Assembly: GCA_905221605.1 (NCBI GenBank)
Contig: CAJNDS010000780.1
Location: 787,659-851,658, forward strand
DNA length: 64,000 nucleotides
From: Symbiodinium natans
Taxonomy: Eukaryota; Sar; Dinophyceae; Suessiales; Symbiodiniaceae
Direction of reading: 5' to 3'
The position numbers were made by a program, and so were the translations under genes. Position 1 is the stretch's first letter. Every line of letters starts with the position of its first letter. Under the pieces are notes generated by a model, which was not told the DNA's origin, did no database searches, and was given only the letters and a program-made list of their open reading frames with translations. Shown here piece after piece: positions 24,028 to 32,947 of the stretch.

Positions 24028-27000
24028 ATGAAGCAGCAAAAGAAAAGGGCTGCTGACAGTGTAAAGACATGGCGAATGCACTGTCGCTTCTCTTTCCGCA
24101 GAAGTACATGTTGTCGTGCAGCCTGGAAACTTTGTGCGCGCAGCCAGGTCAGCTCCCACGACTTCGTCTCCAGCCTGAATGGCACGACGGGAGCGGGCCC
24201 AAGACTGCGTTGGCCACTTGAGTCTTGGGTGCGAAGAAAGTCTCGAAATCACAATGGTGATTACTCAGAGAAGACTGAAACTAAGATCTCGGAAAAGAGA
24301 CTTCAAGAAAAGATGCAGACCTCAATGGAGGCTTCAAAAAGAAGAAAAGATCAGGCGAAGTATCACTTCGCGAGACGGGGGAACCCCCTTCTCCTGGTTC
24401 TTTGGTTCTTTGGTTCGGTTAGCGGGGTGGAGGGTTCTCCCTTTTTGTCCCACCCTAATGACCCTTTTTGCGACTTGGATGCAATTAAACCGTGGCCCCC
24501 GGGGCCCCCCACCAACGTTTCCTCCCCTTGTCTCGATGCCGCCATGGCCGCGGTACGGAATGGGCGAGAATGCAATTCACCTCGGCAAGTTCTCACAAGC
24601 GGGGCTTGCTTGCAACTAGTTCCTGGCGCGGGCTTTCCTGTGCTGTGTGTTCCAGAAGTGCCTGTCCCAGAGGCGTTTGGCACTCAAAGGGTTGTGGCTT
24701 TTTCCACCTACTCTATGCGGTACAATGTGAGTCAGAACAGCTCCTCTTGGGATTGCTCGTTTGAGGAGTTGTGCCTAATGGCTCAGTCAATGGAGGCGGC
24801 TTGGGCTGTAGTGTCTCTTACCGTCTCTTGTTGTGTGGGGTGGGCGTTAACCTTCCTCACTCTGCGTCGTGACAGAACCTCCCCTGGGGAGTTGCCTGAG
24901 TGGGCGTGTATGTCTCGATTTCAAAGGCTGAAAATTCGCAAAAAGAAGACTCCTCGGAAACCTCTGCCGCGTGCCTCCGACTTTCTTGTCTTTGCCGAAA
25001 GTTGTCGCTTCGTGCATTGCGGGGGCGGGTACCGTTTTCGGGCTAAGAAACCTCGAACTGGTTTTCGGGACAAGCAGTGGCGATGGGGTCGTCACTTCCA
25101 GGGCCTCCGACTGCGGGGTAAAGGATGCTCTGAGACGCAAGCCTCGGCTTGGGCCGGAATGCAGCGAAGACTGCAGTCTGGCCCTCGGACTGCGCTTGTT
25201 GCTCCTCAGGCAAGGATGCCCGTTTCTCAGAATCACGTTGGTCTTGAGGAAGGGATCGCGGCTCAGTTTCTGAAAACTGGCCCGGAGCCACTTGGAGGCG
25301 ACGCGCTCAGGCCTCAGCTGGCATCGCGGCGCCCTCGGGTTCAAAGGCGCTCAGCTTCCTTTGCGCTTTTGTTGATGTGTCTGATATGCACCGCCACCCA
25401 CCATGACAGTCTTGCTGCCTCTTGCTGGGTTCGAGCCGGTGACTTTAATCCGCTTCGCGGTGTTCGCATAGGAGAAGCTGCCCACCCGGGTCCTGCAGGC
25501 TCCCATGTGACTGAAAACAAACGAAAGGAGGCTCTGGGCTCTTCTGACGACCAGAGTCTGGCTCACTCTCTTCTGCAGGTCCTGCAGTCTTTTCGCTCTT
25601 CCAAGCAGGATCGATGTTCCTCCTGGGCTTCTCCTGGCACCGAATTCTCGGGGCATGAAAACAAGGGAAAGGGGAAGGGTCAGGACAATCGGTCGCCTTC
25701 GCTGGCTAATCGTCTCACGCAGGTGATTCAGTCGGCCATCGATGCTCAATGGCCGGATGACAAGCTGGCTGACAGGCTGCTCCAAAAGCTCCAGCCATGG
25801 GTTGGAGCTTCGCTGGAGGCTCCCCCTCCTCAGGAGGGGTCTTCGGGAATCACCCATGCTGTTCACGCTCCGCGTACTGAGAAAGGCAAGGGTCGGGAAG
25901 GGAAGGAGGCGGACAAAGGGAAAGGGAAAGGCAAGGGAATGCGTGAAGGGGTCCCCGCTGGTCCTCCTGGAGCGCCTCTCCTGCAGGCTACCCCCAAACA
26001 GGCTCCTAAACCCAAACCTGGGCCGGGTCCTCCTCCTCCTCTCCAAACTTCTGAAGGCAAATTTGCTGCTCGGGTGCTTCCTTCCGAATGGGACTCGGAG
26101 GTCCGTCTGCTTTCGGTTGGACAACTCAGACGCGCCCTCACGGAGGGTACGGAGATTCCGGGAAATGTGATTGTTTGCAGGGATTCCGAAGTTAAGTCTG
26201 AGGTTCAGGCGCTGGTTGATGCTTTCAGCGTTGAATGCCCACTGGCCTTTGCTTGCGTCACCGACGCTGCCAAGTTGCTTCCTACGGTTTCTGTCTGGTG
26301 GAATAGGGGTAAGGAGGCCTCGGTGAAGCCCTCTCGAGTCAAGCTTCAAGTCAGTCAGATGACCAAGGCTGTGAGTCCTGATATTCGAGCCCCCATCTCC
26401 ATCCAGTTCAGATCCCCCAAAGGTCCCAGAATGTGCACGCTTCGTGTCACCGCCCCGGCCGCTTACAGAAGGGTTTTTCTGGATCGCGACACTTCGGACA
26501 ACCCCCAGATCGTTGTCGGGGAATTGACCAAACTGATTGGATGCAAGGCTTCCGCCCTCACTGGGGGCCGCTGGCAGCTGTCTCATGACAAAGAAGGGCC
26601 GGTGCTCACGGCCCACCTCAGGCTTCCTGAGGAAACGGCCACTAAGGTCACTAAGGTGAGTGGTAGGCGTGGGATCTTCTCTTTGATCCTGGTCAAAACC
26701 GAAGAACGTGCTCGGGTTGTCTGGGTCCCTCGCCCGAACAACACGGGCAATGAGGAGTACTTTCGCTATGCCACTGCTGAGGCCGAGCGACAGTCCAAAA
26801 CTCTGTCATTCAGAATGGGCGGAAAAGAGGACCTTGGCATCACGGATGGGGATGAAAACACTTTTCCCAAAGTGCAAAGGCCTCGGGTGTGGGAGGCCTG
26901 TGACGTTCCACGTGGGTGGTGCCAGGAGGACGTTGTCGCCTTCTTCTTGAACGCCAACTGGCAAATGCCTGAGGTCATTACTCGTAGAAAGCCCAAAGGT

Positions 27001-29322
27001 CGCGCAAAGGCCGTATGGATTGTCAAAGCTCTGGCTCCGCCTGACACCGCAGGTCCATACTGCTATGAAGACTTCGACCAAGGTACTTGTATCTCCATCT
27101 TGCCCGAGGCCCCCCGCTCCAAACCTGTGGTTGAGGCCGAAGTGGTGCTTGGGCCTAAGAAGCTGTGGGTCGAACCTGTCAACAAAAGAAGGAAGGGACA
27201 GTCGGACACTGTCCCTCCCACGCTTGTCGATGTGCCATCGGAATCGGAATCTGATGATGCGGCTCCGGCAGGGTCGGACGAGGAGGGAGGGAACGCTCGG
27301 TCTCGTAGCCCTAAGGGTGGTAGGCACAAGGCTCCCAAAACGTCTCTTCCTGCCAAACCTGTTGATCTAGATGATATGTTGCTTCATTCTCTTCATGTCG
27401 AGGGATTTTCGATCCACGACAGCGGAGGATGTGGCGATTGTGCCTTTAGGTCAGTCGCTTCGTGCGTCGCCCACCAGAAAGACAAGCAACTTTCTCATGA
27501 CGAAATCATTCGTGAAGCTGCTACTTTGCGACTCCTGACGGTCGCTCACTTAACCAAGCACAGAGCTCGCTTTCAGAATGTGTGGGCGCCTGATACCGCC
27601 CCGTCTGAAGAGACGCTGGCTGTTGAGGAGTGGACTCAGCACGAGAAGCAGTACTGGGCTGGGGAGGTTCCCCCCGCTGACTTCGAGGCCTTTCTGCGGC
27701 TTCTCGCTAAACGCGAGACGTATGCCTGTGGGTTCTCCCTGGCTGCTCTCTCAGAAAGGCTGGGCGCCCCCATAATTATCTGGCTTTGGGTTCCTCAACA
27801 GCGCACGTGGCAGCGCTGTGTGCTCGCCCCCTTTGAACACCAAGGCTTTGCTGGTAAGGCGAAAAAGGCTCCTGAGCCCATAGTTCTGGTTCTGAAAGAC
27901 AACCACTATCGCTCGTTGCTAGGTCCCATCAAATGCCCCCAGGCGTGGCTTCAGGTCACTAGCCCGAGACCTCCCAAGGAACTCCGTGGCGCGGGAAAGA
28001 GTCGTGCTTCCGGCCATCTCACTCTCCCCTCAGCCACCCTGCCAAGGAACAAGGGCGAAACAGGAGCTCTGTCTCTGCCCTCAGCAACTCCCTCGCGACA
28101 GGGGGGCGTGGGCTACCTCAGTTTGCCTGTGAGTACACCTAGGTACGCGGAGGAATCCGGTTCCTCTCTTCGGCACCGGCCCGGGGCTGGTCTGGAACAT
28201 CAGGCCTCTAGACCCAGCACTGCTCGGGCCTTACATTGTGCTCAGGCGCAAGATTCGGTGGTGCCGGCCTCTGCCCAGAAACCAGCGTGTGACTCGGGCT
28301 TGGAGAATGCCTCTTCCGTCATGAATCTGACTTTCATGAATAGCGACTTACCTGCTCATGCTCCCGCCGTGGCCCAGCAAGCTGTGCAGAAAGGTCCTCG
28401 AAAAAGACTTCTCTTCAAACAGAACCCCAGCAGGCCCTCTTCGGCTCCCACTCTCGGGCCCTCTGACTCTCGGGTCCTCTTCTGGAAATGCGATGTTCCG
28501 GGGTGCGGGTTCTCGGTGTGGCGGCATGGCCTGGTTCGAGGCCATCATGAGGCGCGCGTTGCTCACCTCATGAGGGTGCATGGCATGTCCCGACAGGCCA
28601 TACCCAGACTCCAACGTCAGCGGGGCGCTAAACCCCACACAAAGCGTCGCCGGAATGGGGCGGAGAAGCGGCAGGCTGCTCTTGAGCGTGTCAAGCACAG
28701 GCGCGCGAAACAGGACAGCAACAGCAACTCGGCTGGCTCTTCCCATCCTCCGCAGGCAATGGGTGGGTTGCCGGTGTACAAGGCTGACGCCCTCGACACT
28801 CGTGTGTGGTGGCCTTGCAACCTGTGTGAGTATGAAATCAAGTTTGCTGATTTTCCTCAGGATCCCAATCGCATGTATCGGGCTCGCGTTCGACATCTCA
28901 AGCAAGTTCACGGCATCGCCAAACCGCCTTGCCTTAAGAAAGGCCTGAGCAACAAGGCCACGGTTCCCAATCGAGTGAATGAGGCCTCTGAATCCTACGA
29001 AGCCCGCTGGAAGGCTGTTTGGCAGCTCTACCAGGCTAAGCGATGGAAGGGAAGTCATGACATTGCTTGTGAAGTTCACACGTGGAGGGAGTACCAGCGC
29101 CCCAGCGGACACATGTGGTGCCGACCCTACCATGAGTGCCGTGCGTGCAAGGTTCTTTTATCCCGCGATGCTCTTATCACTAGCGTTTGCTCTCAGAATC
29201 GTGGCCGGGCACCGGAGCTTAGTCGAAGAAAGGCCATCTGGAAAGACTGCCGCAAGGCTGGAAAAGCCGCTGTCAAGGACATCCGTGCCCTTAAGAAGCG
29301 GCGTCGGGACGACAGCCTGTGA
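24028..29322 (+). CDS. LINE-1 ORF1: OTU-protease and zinc-finger gag-like protein
   Basis: From the first ATG the protein has 1,764 residues. Order: basic N-terminus; signal-like hydrophobic run (LLLVLWFFGSVSG, about residues 116-128) followed by a Cys-containing region; a second hydrophobic segment (AVVSLTVSCCVGWALTFL); a GEAAHPGP motif at residues 482-489; a K/G-rich linker; a conserved core shared with the dimer family (residues about 680-1030); an OTU-type cysteine-protease domain with GDCAFRS (Asp1137, Cys1138) and DNHY (His1293); C2H2-type fingers from about 1488 (C-x4-C ... H-x4-H) and near 1592, and a Cys/His cluster at the end. OTU domains remove ubiquitin; here it may process the polyprotein or protect it from degradation (inference). 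It ends in UGA-CUA-G, a known readthrough context, with ORF2 in the same frame. The start at 24028 is the first ATG and is not otherwise proven. Confidence 0.8.
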   Translation: MKQQKKRAADSVKTWRMHCRFSFRRSTCCRAAWKLCARSQVSSHDFVSSLNGTTGAGPRLRWPLESWVRRKSRNHNGDYSEKTETKISEKRLQEKMQTSMEASKRRKDQAKYHFARRGNPLLLVLWFFGSVSGVEGSPFLSHPNDPFCDLDAIKPWPPGPPTNVSSPCLDAAMAAVRNGRECNSPRQVLTSGACLQLVPGAGFPVLCVPEVPVPEAFGTQRVVAFSTYSMRYNVSQNSSSWDCSFEELCLMAQSMEAAWAVVSLTVSCCVGWALTFLTLRRDRTSPGELPEWACMSRFQRLKIRKKKTPRKPLPRASDFLVFAESCRFVHCGGGYRFRAKKPRTGFRDKQWRWGRHFQGLRLRGKGCSETQASAWAGMQRRLQSGPRTALVAPQARMPVSQNHVGLEEGIAAQFLKTGPEPLGGDALRPQLASRRPRVQRRSASFALLLMCLICTATHHDSLAASCWVRAGDFNPLRGVRIGEAAHPGPAGSHVTENKRKEALGSSDDQSLAHSLLQVLQSFRSSKQDRCSSWASPGTEFSGHENKGKGKGQDNRSPSLANRLTQVIQSAIDAQWPDDKLADRLLQKLQPWVGASLEAPPPQEGSSGITHAVHAPRTEKGKGREGKEADKGKGKGKGMREGVPAGPPGAPLLQATPKQAPKPKPGPGPPPPLQTSEGKFAARVLPSEWDSEVRLLSVGQLRRALTEGTEIPGNVIVCRDSEVKSEVQALVDAFSVECPLAFACVTDAAKLLPTVSVWWNRGKEASVKPSRVKLQVSQMTKAVSPDIRAPISIQFRSPKGPRMCTLRVTAPAAYRRVFLDRDTSDNPQIVVGELTKLIGCKASALTGGRWQLSHDKEGPVLTAHLRLPEETATKVTKVSGRRGIFSLILVKTEERARVVWVPRPNNTGNEEYFRYATAEAERQSKTLSFRMGGKEDLGITDGDENTFPKVQRPRVWEACDVPRGWCQEDVVAFFLNANWQMPEVITRRKPKGRAKAVWIVKALAPPDTAGPYCYEDFDQGTCISILPEAPRSKPVVEAEVVLGPKKLWVEPVNKRRKGQSDTVPPTLVDVPSESESDDAAPAGSDEEGGNARSRSPKGGRHKAPKTSLPAKPVDLDDMLLHSLHVEGFSIHDSGGCGDCAFRSVASCVAHQKDKQLSHDEIIREAATLRLLTVAHLTKHRARFQNVWAPDTAPSEETLAVEEWTQHEKQYWAGEVPPADFEAFLRLLAKRETYACGFSLAALSERLGAPIIIWLWVPQQRTWQRCVLAPFEHQGFAGKAKKAPEPIVLVLKDNHYRSLLGPIKCPQAWLQVTSPRPPKELRGAGKSRASGHLTLPSATLPRNKGETGALSLPSATPSRQGGVGYLSLPVSTPRYAEESGSSLRHRPGAGLEHQASRPSTARALHCAQAQDSVVPASAQKPACDSGLENASSVMNLTFMNSDLPAHAPAVAQQAVQKGPRKRLLFKQNPSRPSSAPTLGPSDSRVLFWKCDVPGCGFSVWRHGLVRGHHEARVAHLMRVHGMSRQAIPRLQRQRGAKPHTKRRRNGAEKRQAALERVKHRRAKQDSNSNSAGSSHPPQAMGGLPVYKADALDTRVWWPCNLCEYEIKFADFPQDPNRMYRARVRHLKQVHGIAKPPCLKKGLSNKATVPNRVNEASESYEARWKAVWQLYQAKRWKGSHDIACEVHTWREYQRPSGHMWCRPYHECRACKVLLSRDALITSVCSQNRGRAPELSRRKAIWKDCRKAGKAAVKDIRALKKRRRDDSL
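25471..25494 (+). other. GEAAHPGP motif inside LINE-1 ORF1
   Basis: The eight residues follow GVRI and lie between the N-terminal membrane region and the soluble part. The same motif (GEATHPGP) occurs at the start of ORF2 of this element, and GEAKNPGP at the start of ORF2 in the dimer elements. It resembles the NPGP end of 2A peptides but has His for Asn and the Glu one residue farther away. Confidence 0.7.
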
Positions 29323-29427
29323 CTAGGGCCAGGTGGCGGCTTCCTCAGTCAGGTTGCGCAGGGGACCTCCCCTGCCCGTCGCGGCCTCAGAGCCGTTCGC
29401 GTGGGCGAAGCGACCCACCCAGGACCT
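29320..29427 (+). promoter_or_regulatory. Putative UGA readthrough site and GEATHPGP motif, LINE-1
   Basis: The ORF1 stop is TGA at 29320-29322 followed by CTAGGG; UGA-CUA-G is an established high-readthrough context. Downstream codons stay open in the same frame into ORF2. A 7-bp stem (GCAGGGG 29358-29364 with CCCCTGC 29369-29375, loop ACCT) lies 35 nt after the stop. Outer pairing GCGGCT with AGCCGT could enclose it. GEATHPGP is at 29404-29427. The hairpin position is farther than usual for type II sites, so the structure part is less certain than the codon context. Confidence 0.6.
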
Positions 29428-30822
29428 AAGCCTCTCTGCCCTGATCGGCAGCAGCTGGTTGTGCAGTCTCATAACATGTCTTGTTGGCATAGACACGCTG
29501 ATGCTCTTCTTGCACAGGCCTCTCGGGACGGGGTTCATCTGCTCATCTTTCAAGAAGTCAACCTTACTCCTTGCGGGGTCACGGGAGCCTCTCATTGGGC
29601 TCAACGGCAGGGATGGCAAATGTTGGTTGTCCCCGCGCCCTCCTCCAGGAAGGGTGGGGTGGCCATTCTGGCCAGGAAACCCCTTGGGCTCTTGGAACAC
29701 GATAGGTTTCTCTCGGCTCAGTCTCAGACTCTGTCTGCTCAGTTGCTTGGCATTCAAGGGAACATTCACGTGTTTGCTCACTACAGTGTACCGAATGCCT
29801 CTCCTGATGCTCTTCACTCTCTTACCCACAGGGTTGAAGCCTTGCAGGGTGCGCCCTGGATCTTGGGCTTGGACGGCAACGTTTCCATGACCTCCGGTCA
29901 CTGGGCCTCGGCCATGGCTTTGAGCGGGGGCATTCTCAGGGCGGTCGCTCGCCACAATCGGGGTTCAGTTCCCATTGATGGCATCTGGTCATCCGAGAAT
30001 TCTCCTGTGGTCATCGGTAGCTCTGCCGAGCGCCAGGCGGGGGGTGGTGATCATTCCATTGCCCAGGCCTCTTTCTGCTTCCGGGTTCCTGCGGTGGGCA
30101 CGGAGTGGAGACTCTCACGCACTGCCAACACGGCGTCGGAGTGTGGGCCTGGCAACGCCCCCAGTTGGACAGAAGTTGCATGCGATGCAGAAGCGTGGAC
30201 TGCCTCTTTGCAAAATGTCGATCAGGCGTGGACTCAATGGTGCAAGGACGCTGAGACATGGCTCGGTGCATCTGAGGTCGTTGACAATTCCACTTCTGAA
30301 AGGCCACTTGGTTCCCGCCCATCGCTCAGAACTGGTAACCATAAAGTTGCGTGCAGGGAAGGGTGTGAGGAGCGCAAGCTTCGCAGGGCCATCCGTAGGC
30401 TTCAGGAGGCCAGATGCTTACAGTTCCGAGGCAGATTCGTTCCGGACACTTTGCGCAGCGCTCTCCTGCGCTCCGCCTTGGCCCCTGCTGAGAGTGCGGC
30501 TGTTCACGGGCAGCGATACGGGCTCGCTCTGTCTTTAGCCAATCAACGCCTCCAAGGCTTGCTTCAGGGCAAACAGAAGAAAGCCCTTGAGAAATGGTAC
30601 CAAGACATCCACACCACCCGCGGCGCGTGTCGCTGGTTGCGGCGGGAAGAGGCAACCCCGCTTCTCTTAGCCGATGAGGGGGGGGAAGTTCTCACGCAGC
30701 CTGCCACGGCCCTGCCGGCTCTTGCTGACTTCTGGGGCCGCACCTTTGGGTGTACGACCGACACGACGGGCCAGGACGAGGCCTCCCAGATGAGGCTCTT
30801 ACTCGGCTGGCCGACCTTCTGA
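29323..30822 (+). pseudogene. LINE-1 ORF2, 5' part: APE-type endonuclease
   Basis: Continues the ORF1 frame after UGA. After the GEATHPGP motif it encodes an AP-endonuclease-like domain with the expected residues: the first strand ending in N (VVQSHN), FQE, a Tyr region, GLDGN (Asp codon at 29872), SVPIDGIW and GGDH. These would nick target DNA to prime reverse transcription. The first in-frame ATG (29476) lies directly after the catalytic-site Asn, so AUG initiation would not give a whole domain. The frame ends at 30822 soon after FWGRTFG. By comparison with the dimer ORF2, a segment of roughly 30-40 codons is missing just before the RT, and the frame changes there. Confidence 0.75.
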
Positions 30823-32636
30823 ACTTATGCGAAAGGGAGGGCCGGTTTCCTGATGACATGCTGCATTGGAAAATCGCCTTCCTGCCCAAGAAAAGGCAGG
30901 GCAAAATTGCCTCGTTGGGCGATGTTCGCCCGGTTGCTGTCGGCCCCATAGTTTACCGGCTGTGGGCGAGACTTCGCCTGCAGGCCGTCCGGGATGCTCT
31001 CTCCACGTGTCTCCTCCACACTCAAGGGGGCGGGGTTCGTGGGCAGGATGCTCAAACTCTTGTGCTCTCTCTGCATCTGGACTTTCCCCAAGACGTGTGG
31101 GAGTATGGGGTCATGCTTGACTATAGCAAGGCCTTTGATAGCACGGACTGGAGCCTGTGTGTTTCTTTGCTCCGCCGCATTCACATGCCTGAGGCCATTG
31201 TTGCACTCATCGAGTATCAGTGGCGTAACCATCTCCGTTGGCTCTCGTTTGGCGGGGCGGTGCATCGAACTCCGCTGAAGGGATGCAAGGGTATACCCCA
31301 GGGTGACCCCTGGGCCCCCGTGGTCTTGGCCCTCCTCCTCTCTCTCCCCGCCATGCAGGTGCGATCTCAGGTTCCCGACGCAGATTCTCTGTTGTACGTG
31401 GACGATAGGTCTGTTGTTGCCAAAACTAGAGATGCTTTGCTTAGGGCTGTGGACTGCTGGCGATCTCTTGAGGAGGTCACTCGGCTTCGCACCAACCATG
31501 ACAAAACTCAGTTCTTCGTTCGCTCTCGCAGGGCTTTGAATGAGTGCCGTAAGCATGGAGTGCAAGTCGCTGAGTCGGCTGAAATGTTGGGGGTCACGGT
31601 TGGCATCCCGCATCGCCAGCGCTCTGCTGAGGAAGAGGCTCGTTGTGCTAAGGCGGGCCTTCTGGCAAGGAGATTGGCTCATCTCCCGCTGTCTCTGAAA
31701 ACCAAGGCTTTCTTGGCTGCCATCACATTCGCTCCTAAGGCCGCTTGGGGGGCCGTGATTGGGGGCTTGCCTCTTACGCAGAAGGTTCGCTCGCGCTTTG
31801 CTGCTGACTTTCGGTTGGCTGTGATTCCACGGGGCGCTGGGGGCGATAGGTCTAGCAGAGAGCTTCAGAGAGTTCTGTTGTTGAGTCACCGCTCCGACCT
31901 CAGTCTCATGTCTTTGCAGAGCACCGTTGGTGCACTGAGCAGATGGGCTGCTCTTAAGGTCCAACATGGCTCGGACCCCACGCAGGTTCGCTTGGAGCGC
32001 ACCCCGTTGGGTAGTGCCATCGCTAAGGAGTTCTCTCGCTTTGGCTGGGCGCTTCGTGCTCGTCGTTGGGGCGTGTTCGGGGACGATGCCTATCGGGTTT
32101 GGGACGTCAGGGCCTCCCGGGCCCTCCAGGATAAGGCCGCCCACTTGCTTCGGGACTCTTGGCGGGTCTTGGAGCTGAAGGCTTGGCTTGCCCATAGGAC
32201 GCGTCGTGACAGCGCGGTTGCTCGTGCTGCGGGGCTTCGGGTCGGACCGACCTTAGTGCGTCGGCTTCGCGCCTTGGCCCAGAATCAAACGGGGGACGGC
32301 ATCGCTGTGATGTGTGGCGGTGCTTCGACTGATGCGAAATGGACTCCTTCCGGGCCCATCTTCCATGTCTGTCATGCTTGCGGGGAGGCTACGGGTCCTT
32401 CCCTCTGTCATGTCTTTTGGAGTTGCTCTTTCTTTTCTCCTTTGCGCGGTTTGCCTTGTCCTTCCTCCCTTCTTGCTCAGCGCCTGGGGTGGGGGGTGAG
32501 GACGGATGCTCGTGATGCGGATCGGATCGCTCAGATGGGCAGTATCCGGAATGCCGAATGGGGCTCTCGCCGGTCCAACCCTGCTTGGGCTTCTTACTTC
32601 CCGCGGCGTGCGGGCAGTGAGGAGCCCCCTGACTGA
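30750..32636 (+). pseudogene. LINE-1 ORF2, 3' part: reverse transcriptase and CCHC
   Basis: A different frame from the endonuclease part, overlapping it by 73 bases. RT motifs are intact: AFLPKK ... DVRPVAVG, MLDYSKAFDS (Asp codons 31119 and 31137), GIPQGDPWAP, and LLYVDDRS (31401-31406). It ends with a CHACGEATGPSLCHVFWSC knuckle (C-x2-C-x8-H-x4-C, from 32370), as in the C-terminus of many LINE ORF2 proteins. The reading-frame change relative to the endonuclease part makes this copy unable to yield one ORF2 unless frameshifting occurs. A deletion is the simpler reading because conserved sequence is also missing at the junction. Confidence 0.8.
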
Positions 32637-32740
32637 GGAGCTTCTCACGTCTGCCTTTGCTTCGGTGAAGGCAGGCGGAGCTAAGGTGGTGGAAACTCCA
32701 AGTCCTTCTTTCTGGACGCGCCAGGGTACCACCACGGCAA
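32637..32740 (+). other. LINE-1 3' UTR with hairpin and GCTAAGG
   Basis: A stem CTGCCTT (32651-32657) pairs with AAGGCAG (32668-32674) around a 10-base loop, followed by GCTAAGG at 32680-32686. The same hairpin-then-GCTAAGG arrangement occurs five times in the 3' UTR of the dimer elements, suggesting a conserved 3' recognition module. Confidence 0.6.
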
Positions 32741-32761
32741 CTTCCGGCGCCGCGCAGCCAG

Positions 32762-32855
32762 GTCACTTTTGCCGGCAATTGGCCTACAAACGCAAGGCCC
32801 GTTATGGACAAGGTGAGCCATGTGTACGTGATTTTTTTCGTCGTGTACATCACGA
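32762..32855 (+). CDS. Channel exon: pore and first part of S6 (split by LINE dimer)
   Basis: After a gcagccag acceptor it reads VTFAGNWPTNARPVMDKV and then SHVYVIFFVVYIT, the pore loop and first half of S6. The last 16 bases are the LINE target-site duplicate. The other half of the exon is at 49986-50008. Joining the two gives 117 bases, exactly 39 codons in one frame, ending VVYITIVVFAVIR. The frame also runs without a stop into the LINE 5' UTR and ORF1. The filter-like FAGNW has no acidic residue, unlike the E or D of typical Ca or Na channel filters. Confidence 0.85.
32840..32855 (+). repeat. Target-site duplication, left copy
   Basis: The 16 bases gtcgtgtacatcacga are identical to 49970-49985 and differ by one base (g to a) from 41405-41420. 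They are host channel codons. The sequence is itself an imperfect palindrome (TCGTG ... CACGA). Confidence 0.9.
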
Positions 32856-32947
32856 GCGTCCTTGTGTACTACCTCCTCGTGGTGGCCGCGGACAAGCAAT
32901 CTAAGCATTGTTTGACGAAGAGTACACAAGAAACAAACAAAGACCCC

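Larger units (their letters stand above)
24028..32740 (+). mobile_element. LINE-1: non-LTR retrotransposon, family A (decayed)
   Basis: One element with ORF1 (24028-29322), an in-frame UGA, an endonuclease half-ORF (to 30822), a frameshifted RT half-ORF (30750-32636) and a 3' UTR with a hairpin plus GCTAAGG. Order and domains match the dimer elements downstream, but the proteins are strongly diverged, so it is a separate family. The 3' end near 32740 is set by weak similarity of its last bases (ccttctttc ... acgcg-c-cag ... gtac-ac-ac) to the end of the dimer elements. There is no poly(A) tail. It ends only about 20 bases before the channel pore exon, so it probably sits in the preceding intron. 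Confidence 0.8.

Noticed and set aside
25351-26616. 421-codon open frame on the minus strand
   Set aside because: It lies wholly opposite LINE-1 ORF1, has no motif, and mirrors the codon bias of the + strand gene.
30825-32195. 456-codon open frame on the minus strand
   Set aside because: Antisense of the LINE-1 RT; the RT motifs on the + strand explain the openness.
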